Below, one piece after another: positions 53,717 to 61,862 of a stretch of DNA of 64,000 bases; positions within the stretch are counted from its first letter, which is position 1, and every line of letters starts with the position of its first letter. The translations under genes and the position numbers were made by a program. The stretch is from SZUA-38 sp965212525 (GTDB taxonomy: Bacteria > Pseudomonadota > Gammaproteobacteria > Xanthomonadales > SZUA-38): NCBI GenBank assembly GCA_965212525.1, contig CBDBVC010000009.1, positions 1 to 64,000 on the forward strand, written 5' to 3'. The notes under the pieces were generated by a model, which was not told where the DNA came from, did not search any database, and was given only the letters and a program-made list of their open reading frames with translations.

Positions 53717-54322
53717 ATGGGACGACGTCGCAAAACACAAGGCAAGGCACACAGCAAGTCAGCTGGGCAGGTCAGGATTATCGGTGGTCGATGGCGTGGC
53801 AGCAAGCTGACACTGGCACCCAATCAGGCGCTGAGGCCAAGTACCGATCGCAGCAGGGAGACTCTGTTCAACTGGCTCACAGGGCAGCTGTCTGGCAGTC
53901 GCTGTCTGGACCTGTTTGCCGGTTCCGGTGCGCTCGGGCTGGAAGCGGCCTCGCGAGGCGCTGTTGAGGTGACTCTGGTCGAGATGGATTCCGATTCATT
54001 CAACTGTCTTCAACAGCGCGTGGCCACCCTTGAGGACAGTGACGGTGTTCAACTGGTAAAGGCCGATGCACATCAATGGTTGCAGAGACAGGAGTCTGAT
54101 CATGCAGATGCCGGCTACGATCTGATCCTGCTCGATCCGCCCTTTGATTATGAAGACTATCGGTCACTGCTGATTGCAGCACGCCGATTACTGAAGCCAG
54201 AGGGCATGATCTACCTGGAGACGGACAGCGAGCTGACTTCACCGGATATCGAGGGGCTCAGGAAAACACGCGAAAAAATCATGGGTCAGGTGGCGATGAA
54301 CCTGTATCGGGTAGTACAATAG
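53717..54322 (+). CDS. rsmD: 16S rRNA m2G966 methyltransferase RsmD
   Basis: A 201-residue class I methyltransferase. Motifs: RIIGGRWRGSKL, RPSTDRSRETLFNWL, the SAM site CLDLFAGSGALGLEAASRG, and the catalytic DPPF in YDLILLDPPFDYEDY. Typical length and the usual neighbour of ftsY and coaD. The gap before coaD is 54 bases, probably the same operon. Confidence 0.97.
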   Translation: MGRRRKTQGKAHSKSAGQVRIIGGRWRGSKLTLAPNQALRPSTDRSRETLFNWLTGQLSGSRCLDLFAGSGALGLEAASRGAVEVTLVEMDSDSFNCLQQRVATLEDSDGVQLVKADAHQWLQRQESDHADAGYDLILLDPPFDYEDYRSLLIAARRLLKPEGMIYLETDSELTSPDIEGLRKTREKIMGQVAMNLYRVVQ

Positions 54323-54376
54323 CGGCTGTTTTTTTCTCAAGGGCCCAGTGTCCGGCTACGAGGATTCAGCCAATTC

Positions 54377-54868
54377 ATGCTTGACCCGAATACTGCCATA
54401 TATCCCGGCACCTTTGATCCTGTCACCAAAGGCCATGCCGATCTTGTGAACCGCGCCAGCCGAATCTTCGACAAGGTCATCGTGGCCATTGCCAAGGGGC
54501 ACCACAAGAAACCCGATTTTGATCTGGACAGGCGCATCGAGCTGGCCAGAAAGGCCTTCGCTGATAACGATCGCGTCGAAGTCACGGGCTTTGACATCCT
54601 GCTGGCCGATTTTGTGGTGCAGCGTGGCGCCAAGGTGTTACTGCGGGGCCTCAGGGCGGTATCGGATTTCGAATATGAATTTCAGCTGGCCAGCATGAAC
54701 CGACAACTGAACGACGATATCGAGACCATGTTCCTGACACCGAAAGAGGAATACAGCTTCATTTCCTCGTCACTGGTCAAGGAAATTGCCCGTTTGGGTG
54801 GTGATGTCAGCAAGTTTCTGCATCCCGAGGTGGATCAGGCGCTTCGCGACCATTACAACAATCTGTAA
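54377..54868 (+). CDS. coaD: Phosphopantetheine adenylyltransferase CoaD
   Basis: Penultimate step of coenzyme A synthesis (4'-phosphopantetheine to dephospho-CoA). The 163-residue protein has the nucleotidyltransferase motif YPGTFDPVTKGH (T/HxGH) and the ISSSLVKEIARLGGDV end motif. Standard length. Follows rsmD and precedes a YfhL-like ferredoxin, a conserved arrangement. Confidence 0.98.
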   Translation: MLDPNTAIYPGTFDPVTKGHADLVNRASRIFDKVIVAIAKGHHKKPDFDLDRRIELARKAFADNDRVEVTGFDILLADFVVQRGAKVLLRGLRAVSDFEYEFQLASMNRQLNDDIETMFLTPKEEYSFISSSLVKEIARLGGDVSKFLHPEVDQALRDHYNNL

Positions 54869-54921
54869 TCGGGATCTTGAATTCAGGGTCCGGATAATCA
54901 GATCAGAGGCAAGACAACGAC

Positions 54922-55179
54922 ATGGCACTATTTATCACTGACGAATGCATCAACTGTGATGTGTGTGAGCCCGAGTGCCCGAACGATGCCATCTACATGG
55001 GGCTCGAGATCTACGAGATCGATCCTGCAAAGTGCACCGAGTGTGTTGGTCACTTTGATACACCACAGTGCCAGGAAGTGTGCCCGGTGGAGTGCATACC
55101 GGTGAATCCCGAATACATCGAAACAAAGGATCAGCTGCTGTTGAAATACGCGCATCTGATGAAACAGAAGGAAGCCTGA
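54922..55179 (+). CDS. YfhL-family 4Fe-4S dicluster ferredoxin
   Basis: A 85-residue bacterial ferredoxin with two Cys motifs: CINCDVCEPECP (first cluster, C-x2-C-x2-C-x3-C) and CTECVGHFDTPQCQEVCPVEC (second cluster with the characteristic longer insert). Electron carrier; YfhL-type ferredoxins commonly follow coaD. Its stop is immediately followed by the GTG start of ggt, with no spacing. Confidence 0.95.
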   Translation: MALFITDECINCDVCEPECPNDAIYMGLEIYEIDPAKCTECVGHFDTPQCQEVCPVECIPVNPEYIETKDQLLLKYAHLMKQKEA

Positions 55180-56865
55180 GTGTTTAAATCCCTGATCAGA
55201 ACTGCTGTGCTATGTCTGCTTTGCCAGAGTGTGGCATCAGCAGCAGAATTGCAGCAACGACCCGGCAAGGCGGCCGTTGCCAGTGCCAATCCCATTGCCT
55301 CTCGTGCGGCTCTGGAAGTGATTGCGGCTGGCGGCAATGCATTCGATGCTGCCATTGCCGTCAGTGCCACACTGGCGGTGGTCGAGCCCGAGAGTTCGGG
55401 TATTGGTGGTGGTGGATTCTGGCTGCTCTATATCGCTGCCGAAGACCGCTATGTCATGATCGATGGTCGCGAAAAGGCACCGGGTGCTGCACATCGTGAC
55501 ATGTATCTGGATGACGATGGCGAAGTCATCAAGGCGCTGTCCAGGCGCGGTCCCCTGTCAGCCGGAATTCCGGGAGAGCCAGCAGCGCTTGAGCATCTGG
55601 CGACCAATTACGGCAAATTACCACTGGCCAGCTCGCTGGCACCGGCCATTCGTGCGGCTCGTGAGGGATTCCCGGTCAACAAGAAGTATCGCGACCGACT
55701 GGTCCGCGGTGAACGCTGGAAGATTCTGTCACCCGCAGCACAGGAAGCCTTTCTGGCAGACGGCGCTGTACCTGATCTGGGACAGATCATCAGGCAGCCC
55801 GACCTGGCGGTCACAATGGAGCGCATTGCCGAAAAGGGCAGCGCCGGTTTCTATCAGGGTGAACTGGCCAGTCAGCTGGTCGACGGTGTGAAGGCTGCCG
55901 GCGGCAACTGGACACTCAAGGATCTGGCCGACTACAACGTTGTTGAACGTGAGCCAATCATTTTCGATTTCGATGGCAGCCGTGTGATCACGGCACCGCC
56001 GCCGTCGTCGGGCGGTGTGGCACTGGCCACCATCCTCAATATCATCGAAGGCTATGACATGGATCAGCTGAATCCGACTGAACGGGTTCATGTGATTGCC
56101 GAAGCCATGCGACGTGGCTATCGCGATCGAAGCATATACCTCGGTGATCCCGACTTTTTCGACGTGCCCGTTGCCCGTCTGATCGACGATCATTATGCTG
56201 CCGGCCTGCGCGCAGGCATACGCCTGGACAGGGCCACCCCTTCGGTCAATCTGCCCGGACTGGTGACACCGCCCGAGGGTAACGATACCACTCATTTTTC
56301 ACTAATCGATGCCGACGGTAACCGGGTTGCCGGCACACTGACAGTCAACCTGGGTTGGGGTTCGGGCTTCATGGTGCCGGGTACCGGTGTACTGCTGAAC
56401 GATGAAATGGACGACTTCTCCGCCAAGCCCGGTGTACCCAATGCCTATGGCCTGATCGGCGCCGAAGCCAACGAGATTCAACCCGGCAAACGACCGTTGT
56501 CATCAATGACACCCACCTTCGTGGAAAGCGGTGACCGTGTCGCCATTCTCGGAACACCCGGAGGCAGTCGCATCATCACCATGGTGCTTATGGGCGTGCT
56601 GGATTTTGTGGCAGGAAACAATGCCGAATCCTGGGTGTCGTTGCCCCGTATTCACCATCAGTATGTACCCGACGTGATTTCTGCCGAAAAGGATGCGCTG
56701 ACCGCAGAGCAGGTGGACGGCCTGCGTGATCGTGGCCACAAGGTGCATGTCAGCGATCGTACCTGGGGGAACATGAATGCCGTGATGTGGGACCGGGCAA
56801 GGCATCGACTCGAAGCAGCCAGCGACCCCCGCTGGGAATCCTCACACGCTCTGGTGGAACAATGA
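55180..56865 (+). CDS. ggt: Gamma-glutamyltransferase
   Basis: Periplasmic Ntn-hydrolase that cleaves glutathione and other gamma-glutamyl compounds. The 561-residue protein has a signal peptide (LCLLCQSVASA-AE), large-subunit motifs AALEVIAAGGNAFDAAIAVS and ESSGIGGGGFWLLY, and the autocleavage/nucleophile Thr370 in NDTTHFSLIDADG; the small subunit includes GSGFMVPGTGVLLNDEMDDF. The start is GTG 55180, directly after the ferredoxin stop. It overlaps the next gene by four bases. Confidence 0.97.
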   Translation: MFKSLIRTAVLCLLCQSVASAAELQQRPGKAAVASANPIASRAALEVIAAGGNAFDAAIAVSATLAVVEPESSGIGGGGFWLLYIAAEDRYVMIDGREKAPGAAHRDMYLDDDGEVIKALSRRGPLSAGIPGEPAALEHLATNYGKLPLASSLAPAIRAAREGFPVNKKYRDRLVRGERWKILSPAAQEAFLADGAVPDLGQIIRQPDLAVTMERIAEKGSAGFYQGELASQLVDGVKAAGGNWTLKDLADYNVVEREPIIFDFDGSRVITAPPPSSGGVALATILNIIEGYDMDQLNPTERVHVIAEAMRRGYRDRSIYLGDPDFFDVPVARLIDDHYAAGLRAGIRLDRATPSVNLPGLVTPPEGNDTTHFSLIDADGNRVAGTLTVNLGWGSGFMVPGTGVLLNDEMDDFSAKPGVPNAYGLIGAEANEIQPGKRPLSSMTPTFVESGDRVAILGTPGGSRIITMVLMGVLDFVAGNNAESWVSLPRIHHQYVPDVISAEKDALTAEQVDGLRDRGHKVHVSDRTWGNMNAVMWDRARHRLEAASDPRWESSHALVEQ

Positions 56866-57725
56866 AACTCTGGTCAATCGCGGGTAATACCCAGAAACTC
56901 GATGGCGGCGCCATGTTCGGCAATGTACCACGCGCATTGTGGTCACGCTGGCTGGAGCCGGATGAGCAGCATCGCATTCCGCTGGCCTGTCGTGCCTTGC
57001 TGGCAACAGGCCTGAACGGCAAGACGGTTCTGTTTGAAACCGGTATTGGTGCGTTTTTCGAGCCCAAGCTGAAGGATCGTTTCGGCGTGGTCGAATCGCG
57101 TCATGTACTGCTGGATTCACTGGCCGAGCACGGATTCAGCGATGCCGACATCGATGTGGTGGTGCTGAGCCATCTGCACTTCGATCATGCCGGCGGCCTG
57201 CTGTCGGCATGGCAGGAAGATGAACCGCCCTCGCTGCTGTTTCCCAACGCCACCTTCGTGATCTCCGAAGAATGCTGGCAACGGGCAGCAGATCCGCACC
57301 CACGTGACCGGGCATCTTTCATACCGGAACTGCTGCCCTTGCTGGAAGCCTCCGGCAGGGTGGAGATTGTCACCGGTGATCAGGCAGATTGCCTCGGTGA
57401 TGCAGTTCACTTCGAGTACAGCGACGGCCATACGCCGGGTCTGATGCTGGCCGAGATCAGGGGTGATGAGGGCTCGGTGGTGTTCTGTGCCGACCTGATT
57501 CCCGGGAAGCCCTGGGTACATGTCCCGGTTTCCATGGGATATGACCGTTTTCCCGAGCTGCTGATCGAGGAGAAACGCGGCTTTCTGGAAGACAAGCTTG
57601 AACGCGGCGTTCAGCTCTACTTCACCCATGATCCCGAATGCGCGATGGCTGCGGTCAGCCGTGACGACAGGGGACGTTATGGTGTCAGTGACGAGCACGC
57701 CACGCTGGTGGCCCATTCACTCTAG
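56862..57725 (+). CDS. MBL-fold metallo-hydrolase
   Basis: A 287-residue metallo-beta-lactamase-fold enzyme. The zinc motif SHLHFDHAGG is present, with later ligands in YSDGHTPG (His) and FCADLIPG (Asp). The ATG at 56862 overlaps the ggt stop (ATGA); an upstream in-frame ATG lies inside ggt. Likely a lactonase, glyoxalase II-like or other hydrolase; the substrate cannot be told. Position after ggt may suggest a link to glutathione metabolism. Confidence 0.9.
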   Translation: MKLWSIAGNTQKLDGGAMFGNVPRALWSRWLEPDEQHRIPLACRALLATGLNGKTVLFETGIGAFFEPKLKDRFGVVESRHVLLDSLAEHGFSDADIDVVVLSHLHFDHAGGLLSAWQEDEPPSLLFPNATFVISEECWQRAADPHPRDRASFIPELLPLLEASGRVEIVTGDQADCLGDAVHFEYSDGHTPGLMLAEIRGDEGSVVFCADLIPGKPWVHVPVSMGYDRFPELLIEEKRGFLEDKLERGVQLYFTHDPECAMAAVSRDDRGRYGVSDEHATLVAHSL

Positions 57726-58025
57726 CGCAGGCCTCGATTCTGTGGGTTTCAATTTGATCGGAAGGAAAAAATAAGTCCGTCTCGGGACGTCGGAGAGAAG
57801 GGGTGAGTGAGGGGAGGAAGCTAGTTCGCTGAAACTCCCCGACGCCCGAGACAGACGGCTACGATTGACGGTGCTCATGCCAGATTAGGAACTGTGTTTT
57901 GAAGTACAGTTAATAAATCAATCGTAACTGGTTAAATAGACCGACAGGTCGGCGAAAGGTTTCAACAATTTTTTATTTTTTTGCTTTTTCCTGCTGGCAG
58001 TCGCACAGCAGGCTGCCAGAGCGTA
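57726..58025. other. Gene-free stretch holding a long stem-loop
   Basis: No convincing ORF is present between the MBL and ArsR genes. The only structure is the long imperfect stem-loop at 57779-57852 and a CCTGCTG/CAGCAGG inverted repeat near 57988-58012 with T-rich sequence on its left; the T-run is on the wrong side for a standard terminator of the arsR gene. Confidence 0.5.
57779..57852 (+). ncRNA. Candidate structured RNA or stem-loop element
   Basis: GTCTCGGG (57779-57786) pairs with CCCGAGAC (57845-57852), CGTCGG (57788-57793) with CCGACG (57839-57844) and GAG (57795-57797) with CTC (57835-57837), a 17-bp stem with one bulge and one mismatch. The 37-base apical part is purine-rich (AAGGGGTGAGTGAGGGGAGG followed by a small AGC-GCT stem). 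No T-run follows. It may be an mRNA 3' structure, a small RNA, or a repeat element. Confidence 0.4.
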
Positions 58026-58370
58026 TCAGCAACCCTGTTCAGGACCACAGAAGATCTGGTGCAGTAACTGGATAATCTTGAGTGCGGGAGTATCCGCCAG
58101 CTGATAGAAAATCGTCTGTGCCTCGCGCCGCGTGGTGACCAGACCCTGCTGGCGCAAAACGGCCAGATGCTGTGACAGTGATGACTGACTGAGCTCGACG
58201 CGTTCATTCAGTTCGCCAACAGAAAACTCGCCCTCGCTGAGTACACACAGAATCAGCAGGCGATATTCATTGCCCAGCGACTTGAGCAGCTGAGCCGCGA
58301 TGGCCGCATTTTGCTTCATTCGGTGTGCATCGAATGTTTCGGTAACTGAAGCTGTCTGGCTCGTATTCAT
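58026..58370 (-). CDS. ArsR-family regulator with BigR/SqrR-type persulfide-sensor cysteines
   Basis: A 114-residue ArsR-family winged-helix repressor. The DNA-binding helices lie in SVGELNERVELSQSSLSQHL. Two cysteines, Cys42 (LLILCVLSEGE) and Cys108 (HQIFCGPE), occupy the positions of the redox pair in BigR/SqrR/YgaV persulfide sensors, which form a tetrasulfide and leave DNA. There is a further Cys at 114. It is divergent from the MMPL exporter gene, with the ATTAGA-N4-TCTAAT repeat between them, so it probably represses itself and that operon. Confidence 0.85.
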   Translation of the reverse strand: MNTSQTASVTETFDAHRMKQNAAIAAQLLKSLGNEYRLLILCVLSEGEFSVGELNERVELSQSSLSQHLAVLRQQGLVTTRREAQTIFYQLADTPALKIIQLLHQIFCGPEQGC

Positions 58371-58426
58371 CTCGCATGTCCCATATGTCTTGAAGTCATA
58401 TTAATTCAGGTTTTTTTAAATTACAA

Positions 58427-58455
58427 TTGTTTTGATTAGAAAAATCTAATATTAT
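58427..58455 (+). promoter_or_regulatory. Promoter and operator for the MMPL operon
   Basis: TTGTTT (58427-58432), 17 bases, TATTAT (58450-58455). The perfect inverted repeat ATTAGA-N4-TCTAAT (58435-58450) fills the spacer, so a bound ArsR-type repressor would block RNA polymerase. Confidence 0.55.
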
Positions 58456-58491
58456 AGCGCATTCATCAGATCATCTCGGGCAGGACAGGCT

Positions 58492-61026
58492 TTGAAGAAC
58501 AGATTGATAGAACTGGCTACCGGCAGGCCGCTTGCTGTCTATGGCATCGTGATTGTGCTGGTGCTGTTGCTGGGTTCACAGATCCCGCGCATTCATATTG
58601 ATACCGATCCGGAAAACATGCTGCCGCCCGATCAACCGGATCGGGTGTTTCACAATGAGGTGGAACAGCGTTTCAGCCTGCACGATGCCCTGGTCGTCGG
58701 TGTGGTCAACAGGACACATCCGGATGGTATCTACAATACTGAGACACTGGCAAAGCTTCACCGCCTGTCGACCGAGATCCTGGCCATGGAGGGTGTCATC
58801 CGGCCTGATCTGATGTCACTATCGGAAGTGGACAATATTCGGGGTACAGGTGGCAGCATCCGATTCGAATGGATGATGAAGCAGGCACCGGTCACCGAGG
58901 CGCAGTCCCTGTCCATACGTGAGAATGTGTCCCGGCTTCCGATGCTGGTCAATACGCTGGTTTCCGGCGATGGCCGTGCCGCGGCCATTTATGTGCCGAT
59001 CAGCAGCAAGGATCTGAGTTATCCAATGTCGCTGAAAATCAGGGCCATCATGGATTCGATGCCTGGTACGGATGAGTTTCATATTGCCGGGCTACCCGTC
59101 GCCGAGGATACCTTCGGTCACGAGATGTTTGTGCAGATGGGCATCAGTGCACCACTGGCCGGTGTCATGATCTTTATCCTGATGTGGTGGTTTTTCCGCA
59201 ATGTTCGTCTGATCGTGGCACCCATGATCGTGGCAATGGCCACGGTGATTGCCACCATGGGATTGCTGATCGGTGCCGGTTTCACTGTGCACATCATGAG
59301 CTCGATGATACCCATCTTCCTGATGCCCATCGCCGTGGTGGATTCGGTGCATATCCTGTCTGAGTTCGCCGATCGCTATGATCCGGAAGAGGGTACCGAG
59401 GCCGTCATCCGCAAGGTGGTTGGACACCTCTACCGTCCCATGCTGTTCACTTCGGTGACCTCTGCAGTCGGATTTGCCTCACTGCTGCTGACACCGATTC
59501 CACCGGTTCAGGTCTTTGGTGCCTTTGTGGCATTCGGCATACTGCTTGCCTTCATACTGACCATCGTCTTCATACCGGCCTATCTTATGCGCATGACGCC
59601 GGCCCAGCTCAGCAACCTGTCACGTCTCAAGCCCGGTGCAGATGCAGACAGCCTGCTGGCACGTTTTGTCAGGCGTCTGGGTGGTTTTGCATTTGCCCGC
59701 GTGGCACTGATCGTTGTTGCCATGGCAGCAGTGCTGGTGGCCAGTGTGCTCGGCGTGCAGAAGATCGAGATCAATGACAATCCGGTGCGCTGGTTCAAAT
59801 CCAGCCATCAGGTTCGCATTGCCGATCGAGTGCTGAACGAGCATTTCGCCGGTACCTATGATGCCTTTCTGGTACTCGAGCATGAGGACCCGACACTGAC
59901 GCAGTCGTTGCAGGACAGGGCTGCCGAACTGAAGCCGAAGCTGGCCGCTTATCCCGATGTTGTCTCGGCGCTGGACAGGTTGACTGCCTCCCCGGCAGCA
60001 CAGGATCTCGATCCCTTGCTGCTGGCTGTGGACGATGCACTGTTCGATGCTGCGGTAGAGGACGAGGCTGTGCTGGCAGAGCTGATGCAGCTGACTGAAC
60101 AGACGCAGTCATCACTGCGCTACTTCCAGCAGCCCGATTCCGTCAGGCTGATCGATTCGCTGCAGAAGGTGATGCAGGATACCGGTCTGGTGGGTAAATC
60201 CACCTCGCTTTCCGACGCCGTCAAGGTGGTCAATCGCGAACTGCGCAGCGGCGAAGCAGCGGACTTTGTGATTCCCGACACTCAACCTGCCGTGGCACAG
60301 ACGCTGTTGCAGTACCAGTCGTCTCACCGGCCGCATGATCTGTGGCACACGGTGACGCCAGATTACAATTCTGTCGCCATCTGGCTGCAGCTTCGCTCGG
60401 GTGACAATCAGGACATGAGCGCCGTGACCGAAGCAGTCAATCAATGGCTTGATCAGCATCCCCTGCCGCAAGGTGTGACTGCCCGCTGGGCCGGCAAGAC
60501 CTATATCAACGTGGTCTGGCAGCAGGCCATGGTGAATGGCATGTTCAACAGCCTGCTGGGGGCCTTCGCTGCGGTATTCATCATGATGGTGCTGCTGTTC
60601 CGGTCGATCCGGCTCGGCTTGCTGGCGATGGTGCCGCTGCTGCTGACCATACTCGGTGCCTATGGCCTTATCGGCTGGATGGGCAAGGACTACGACATGC
60701 CCATTGCCGTGCTCTCTTCGCTGTCGCTGGGACTTTCGATCGATTTTGCCATCCATTTCATACAGCGGCTACGCGAACTGCAGCAGCAATGCGGTAATCT
60801 GCGTGAGGCGATTTCCCGGGTGTTCGAGGAACCTGCCCGGGCCATCAGTCGCAATGCCATCGTGATCGGGCTTGGTTTCACGCCACTGTTTTTTGCCCCA
60901 CTGATTCCCTATGTCACAGTCGGTACATTCATGGTGCTGATCATGCTGATCTCGGCCATCGCCACACTGGTGATGCTGCCCGCATTGTGGCGACTGGTGA
61001 TCGGAGACAACAAGGCAGCGTCATGA
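58492..61026 (+). CDS. RND-superfamily exporter (MMPL type)
   Basis: A 844-residue inner-membrane exporter of the MMPL/'predicted RND exporter' group, with two six-helix halves. TM1 is YGIVIVLVLLLGSQIPRIHID; a periplasmic loop follows, then an SSD-like helix group (IPIFLMPIAVVDSVHILSEF) and its counterpart in the second half (LSSLSLGLSIDFAIHFIQRL). No TolC-type partner is needed for such proteins; lipid-like cargos are common. The TTG start at 58492 has AGGACAGG just upstream. It is followed by the LolA-like and porin-like genes in one operon, so it probably moves a lipid or lipoprotein-like substrate. Confidence 0.9.
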   Translation: MKNRLIELATGRPLAVYGIVIVLVLLLGSQIPRIHIDTDPENMLPPDQPDRVFHNEVEQRFSLHDALVVGVVNRTHPDGIYNTETLAKLHRLSTEILAMEGVIRPDLMSLSEVDNIRGTGGSIRFEWMMKQAPVTEAQSLSIRENVSRLPMLVNTLVSGDGRAAAIYVPISSKDLSYPMSLKIRAIMDSMPGTDEFHIAGLPVAEDTFGHEMFVQMGISAPLAGVMIFILMWWFFRNVRLIVAPMIVAMATVIATMGLLIGAGFTVHIMSSMIPIFLMPIAVVDSVHILSEFADRYDPEEGTEAVIRKVVGHLYRPMLFTSVTSAVGFASLLLTPIPPVQVFGAFVAFGILLAFILTIVFIPAYLMRMTPAQLSNLSRLKPGADADSLLARFVRRLGGFAFARVALIVVAMAAVLVASVLGVQKIEINDNPVRWFKSSHQVRIADRVLNEHFAGTYDAFLVLEHEDPTLTQSLQDRAAELKPKLAAYPDVVSALDRLTASPAAQDLDPLLLAVDDALFDAAVEDEAVLAELMQLTEQTQSSLRYFQQPDSVRLIDSLQKVMQDTGLVGKSTSLSDAVKVVNRELRSGEAADFVIPDTQPAVAQTLLQYQSSHRPHDLWHTVTPDYNSVAIWLQLRSGDNQDMSAVTEAVNQWLDQHPLPQGVTARWAGKTYINVVWQQAMVNGMFNSLLGAFAAVFIMMVLLFRSIRLGLLAMVPLLLTILGAYGLIGWMGKDYDMPIAVLSSLSLGLSIDFAIHFIQRLRELQQQCGNLREAISRVFEEPARAISRNAIVIGLGFTPLFFAPLIPYVTVGTFMVLIMLISAIATLVMLPALWRLVIGDNKAAS

Positions 61027-61048
61027 GACGGTGCCAGGAGTTAAACCC

Positions 61049-61855
61049 ATGATTTCAATGAACAGAATTGCTTTGTCACTGTGTTTGCTGGCGCCACTGG
61101 CATCAACACAGGCGACTGAACTGGACGCCGATGAAATCGTCCGGCGTGCCAATACGGCCATGTACTATGCCGGTGATGATCGCCGCACCGAGACTCGCAT
61201 GCTGATCACCGACGGACAGGGTCGCACGCAGCGCCGTCAGTTTACCTCGCTGCGCCAGGATCTCGAGGAGGGTGGAGAACAGAACATGCTGGTGGTGTTT
61301 TCTCAGCCTTCGGATGTCAGGGGTACTGTTTACCTTGTGAAAAAGCACCCGGGTGCCGATGATGACCGATGGCTTTATCTGCCTGGCTTGGATCTGGTCA
61401 AGCGCATTTCGGCAGGTGACAAGCGCACCAGTTTTGTCGGTGCACATTCGTTCTATGAGGATGTTTCGGGGCGCTGGCTGGAGGATGACGAGCATCAGCT
61501 GATAGAGACCACTGACGAGTACTATGTGCTGCAGCATACACCCAGGGATGGCAACAGCGTGGAGTTCACCGACTACACTACCTGGATAGATCGAGAAACC
61601 TTCCTGCCGATGAAAACCGAATACCGCAATGAAACCGGCAGCGTTTACAGACGCGTCGAAGTGATGGCGGTGCAGACAATCCAGGAAAACCCCACCATCT
61701 CGCGCTGCCTGGTGAGTGATCTGGAAACCGGTGGTACAACCGAGATCCGAATGCGATGGGCGGAATACGACCAGAACCTGCCACAAAGTCTGTTCACCGA
61801 ACGTTCGCTGCGCCAGCCACCGCGTGACTGGCTCAAGCCTGCCACGGACAAGTGA
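61049..61855 (+). CDS. Outer-membrane lipoprotein-sorting-like (LolA-type) protein
   Basis: A 268-residue periplasmic protein of the LolA/LolB-like 'outer membrane lipoprotein-sorting' family (signal ending STQA-TE). The ATG at 61049, 7 bases after AGGAG, is preferred over GTG 61031. Motifs: ADEIVRRANTAMYYAGDDRRTE, WLYLPGLDLVKRISAGDKRTSF, GAHSFYEDVSGR. These proteins carry hydrophobic cargo in a beta half-barrel. It sits between the MMPL exporter and a porin-like gene, an operon type seen in other gammaproteobacteria. Confidence 0.88.
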   Translation: MISMNRIALSLCLLAPLASTQATELDADEIVRRANTAMYYAGDDRRTETRMLITDGQGRTQRRQFTSLRQDLEEGGEQNMLVVFSQPSDVRGTVYLVKKHPGADDDRWLYLPGLDLVKRISAGDKRTSFVGAHSFYEDVSGRWLEDDEHQLIETTDEYYVLQHTPRDGNSVEFTDYTTWIDRETFLPMKTEYRNETGSVYRRVEVMAVQTIQENPTISRCLVSDLETGGTTEIRMRWAEYDQNLPQSLFTERSLRQPPRDWLKPATDK

Positions 61856-61862
61856 CAGGCTG

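Noticed and set aside
57985..58015. Terminator for the ArsR gene from the CCTGCTG/CAGCAGG repeat
   Set aside because: The T-rich run lies on the wrong side of the hairpin for a minus-strand transcript.
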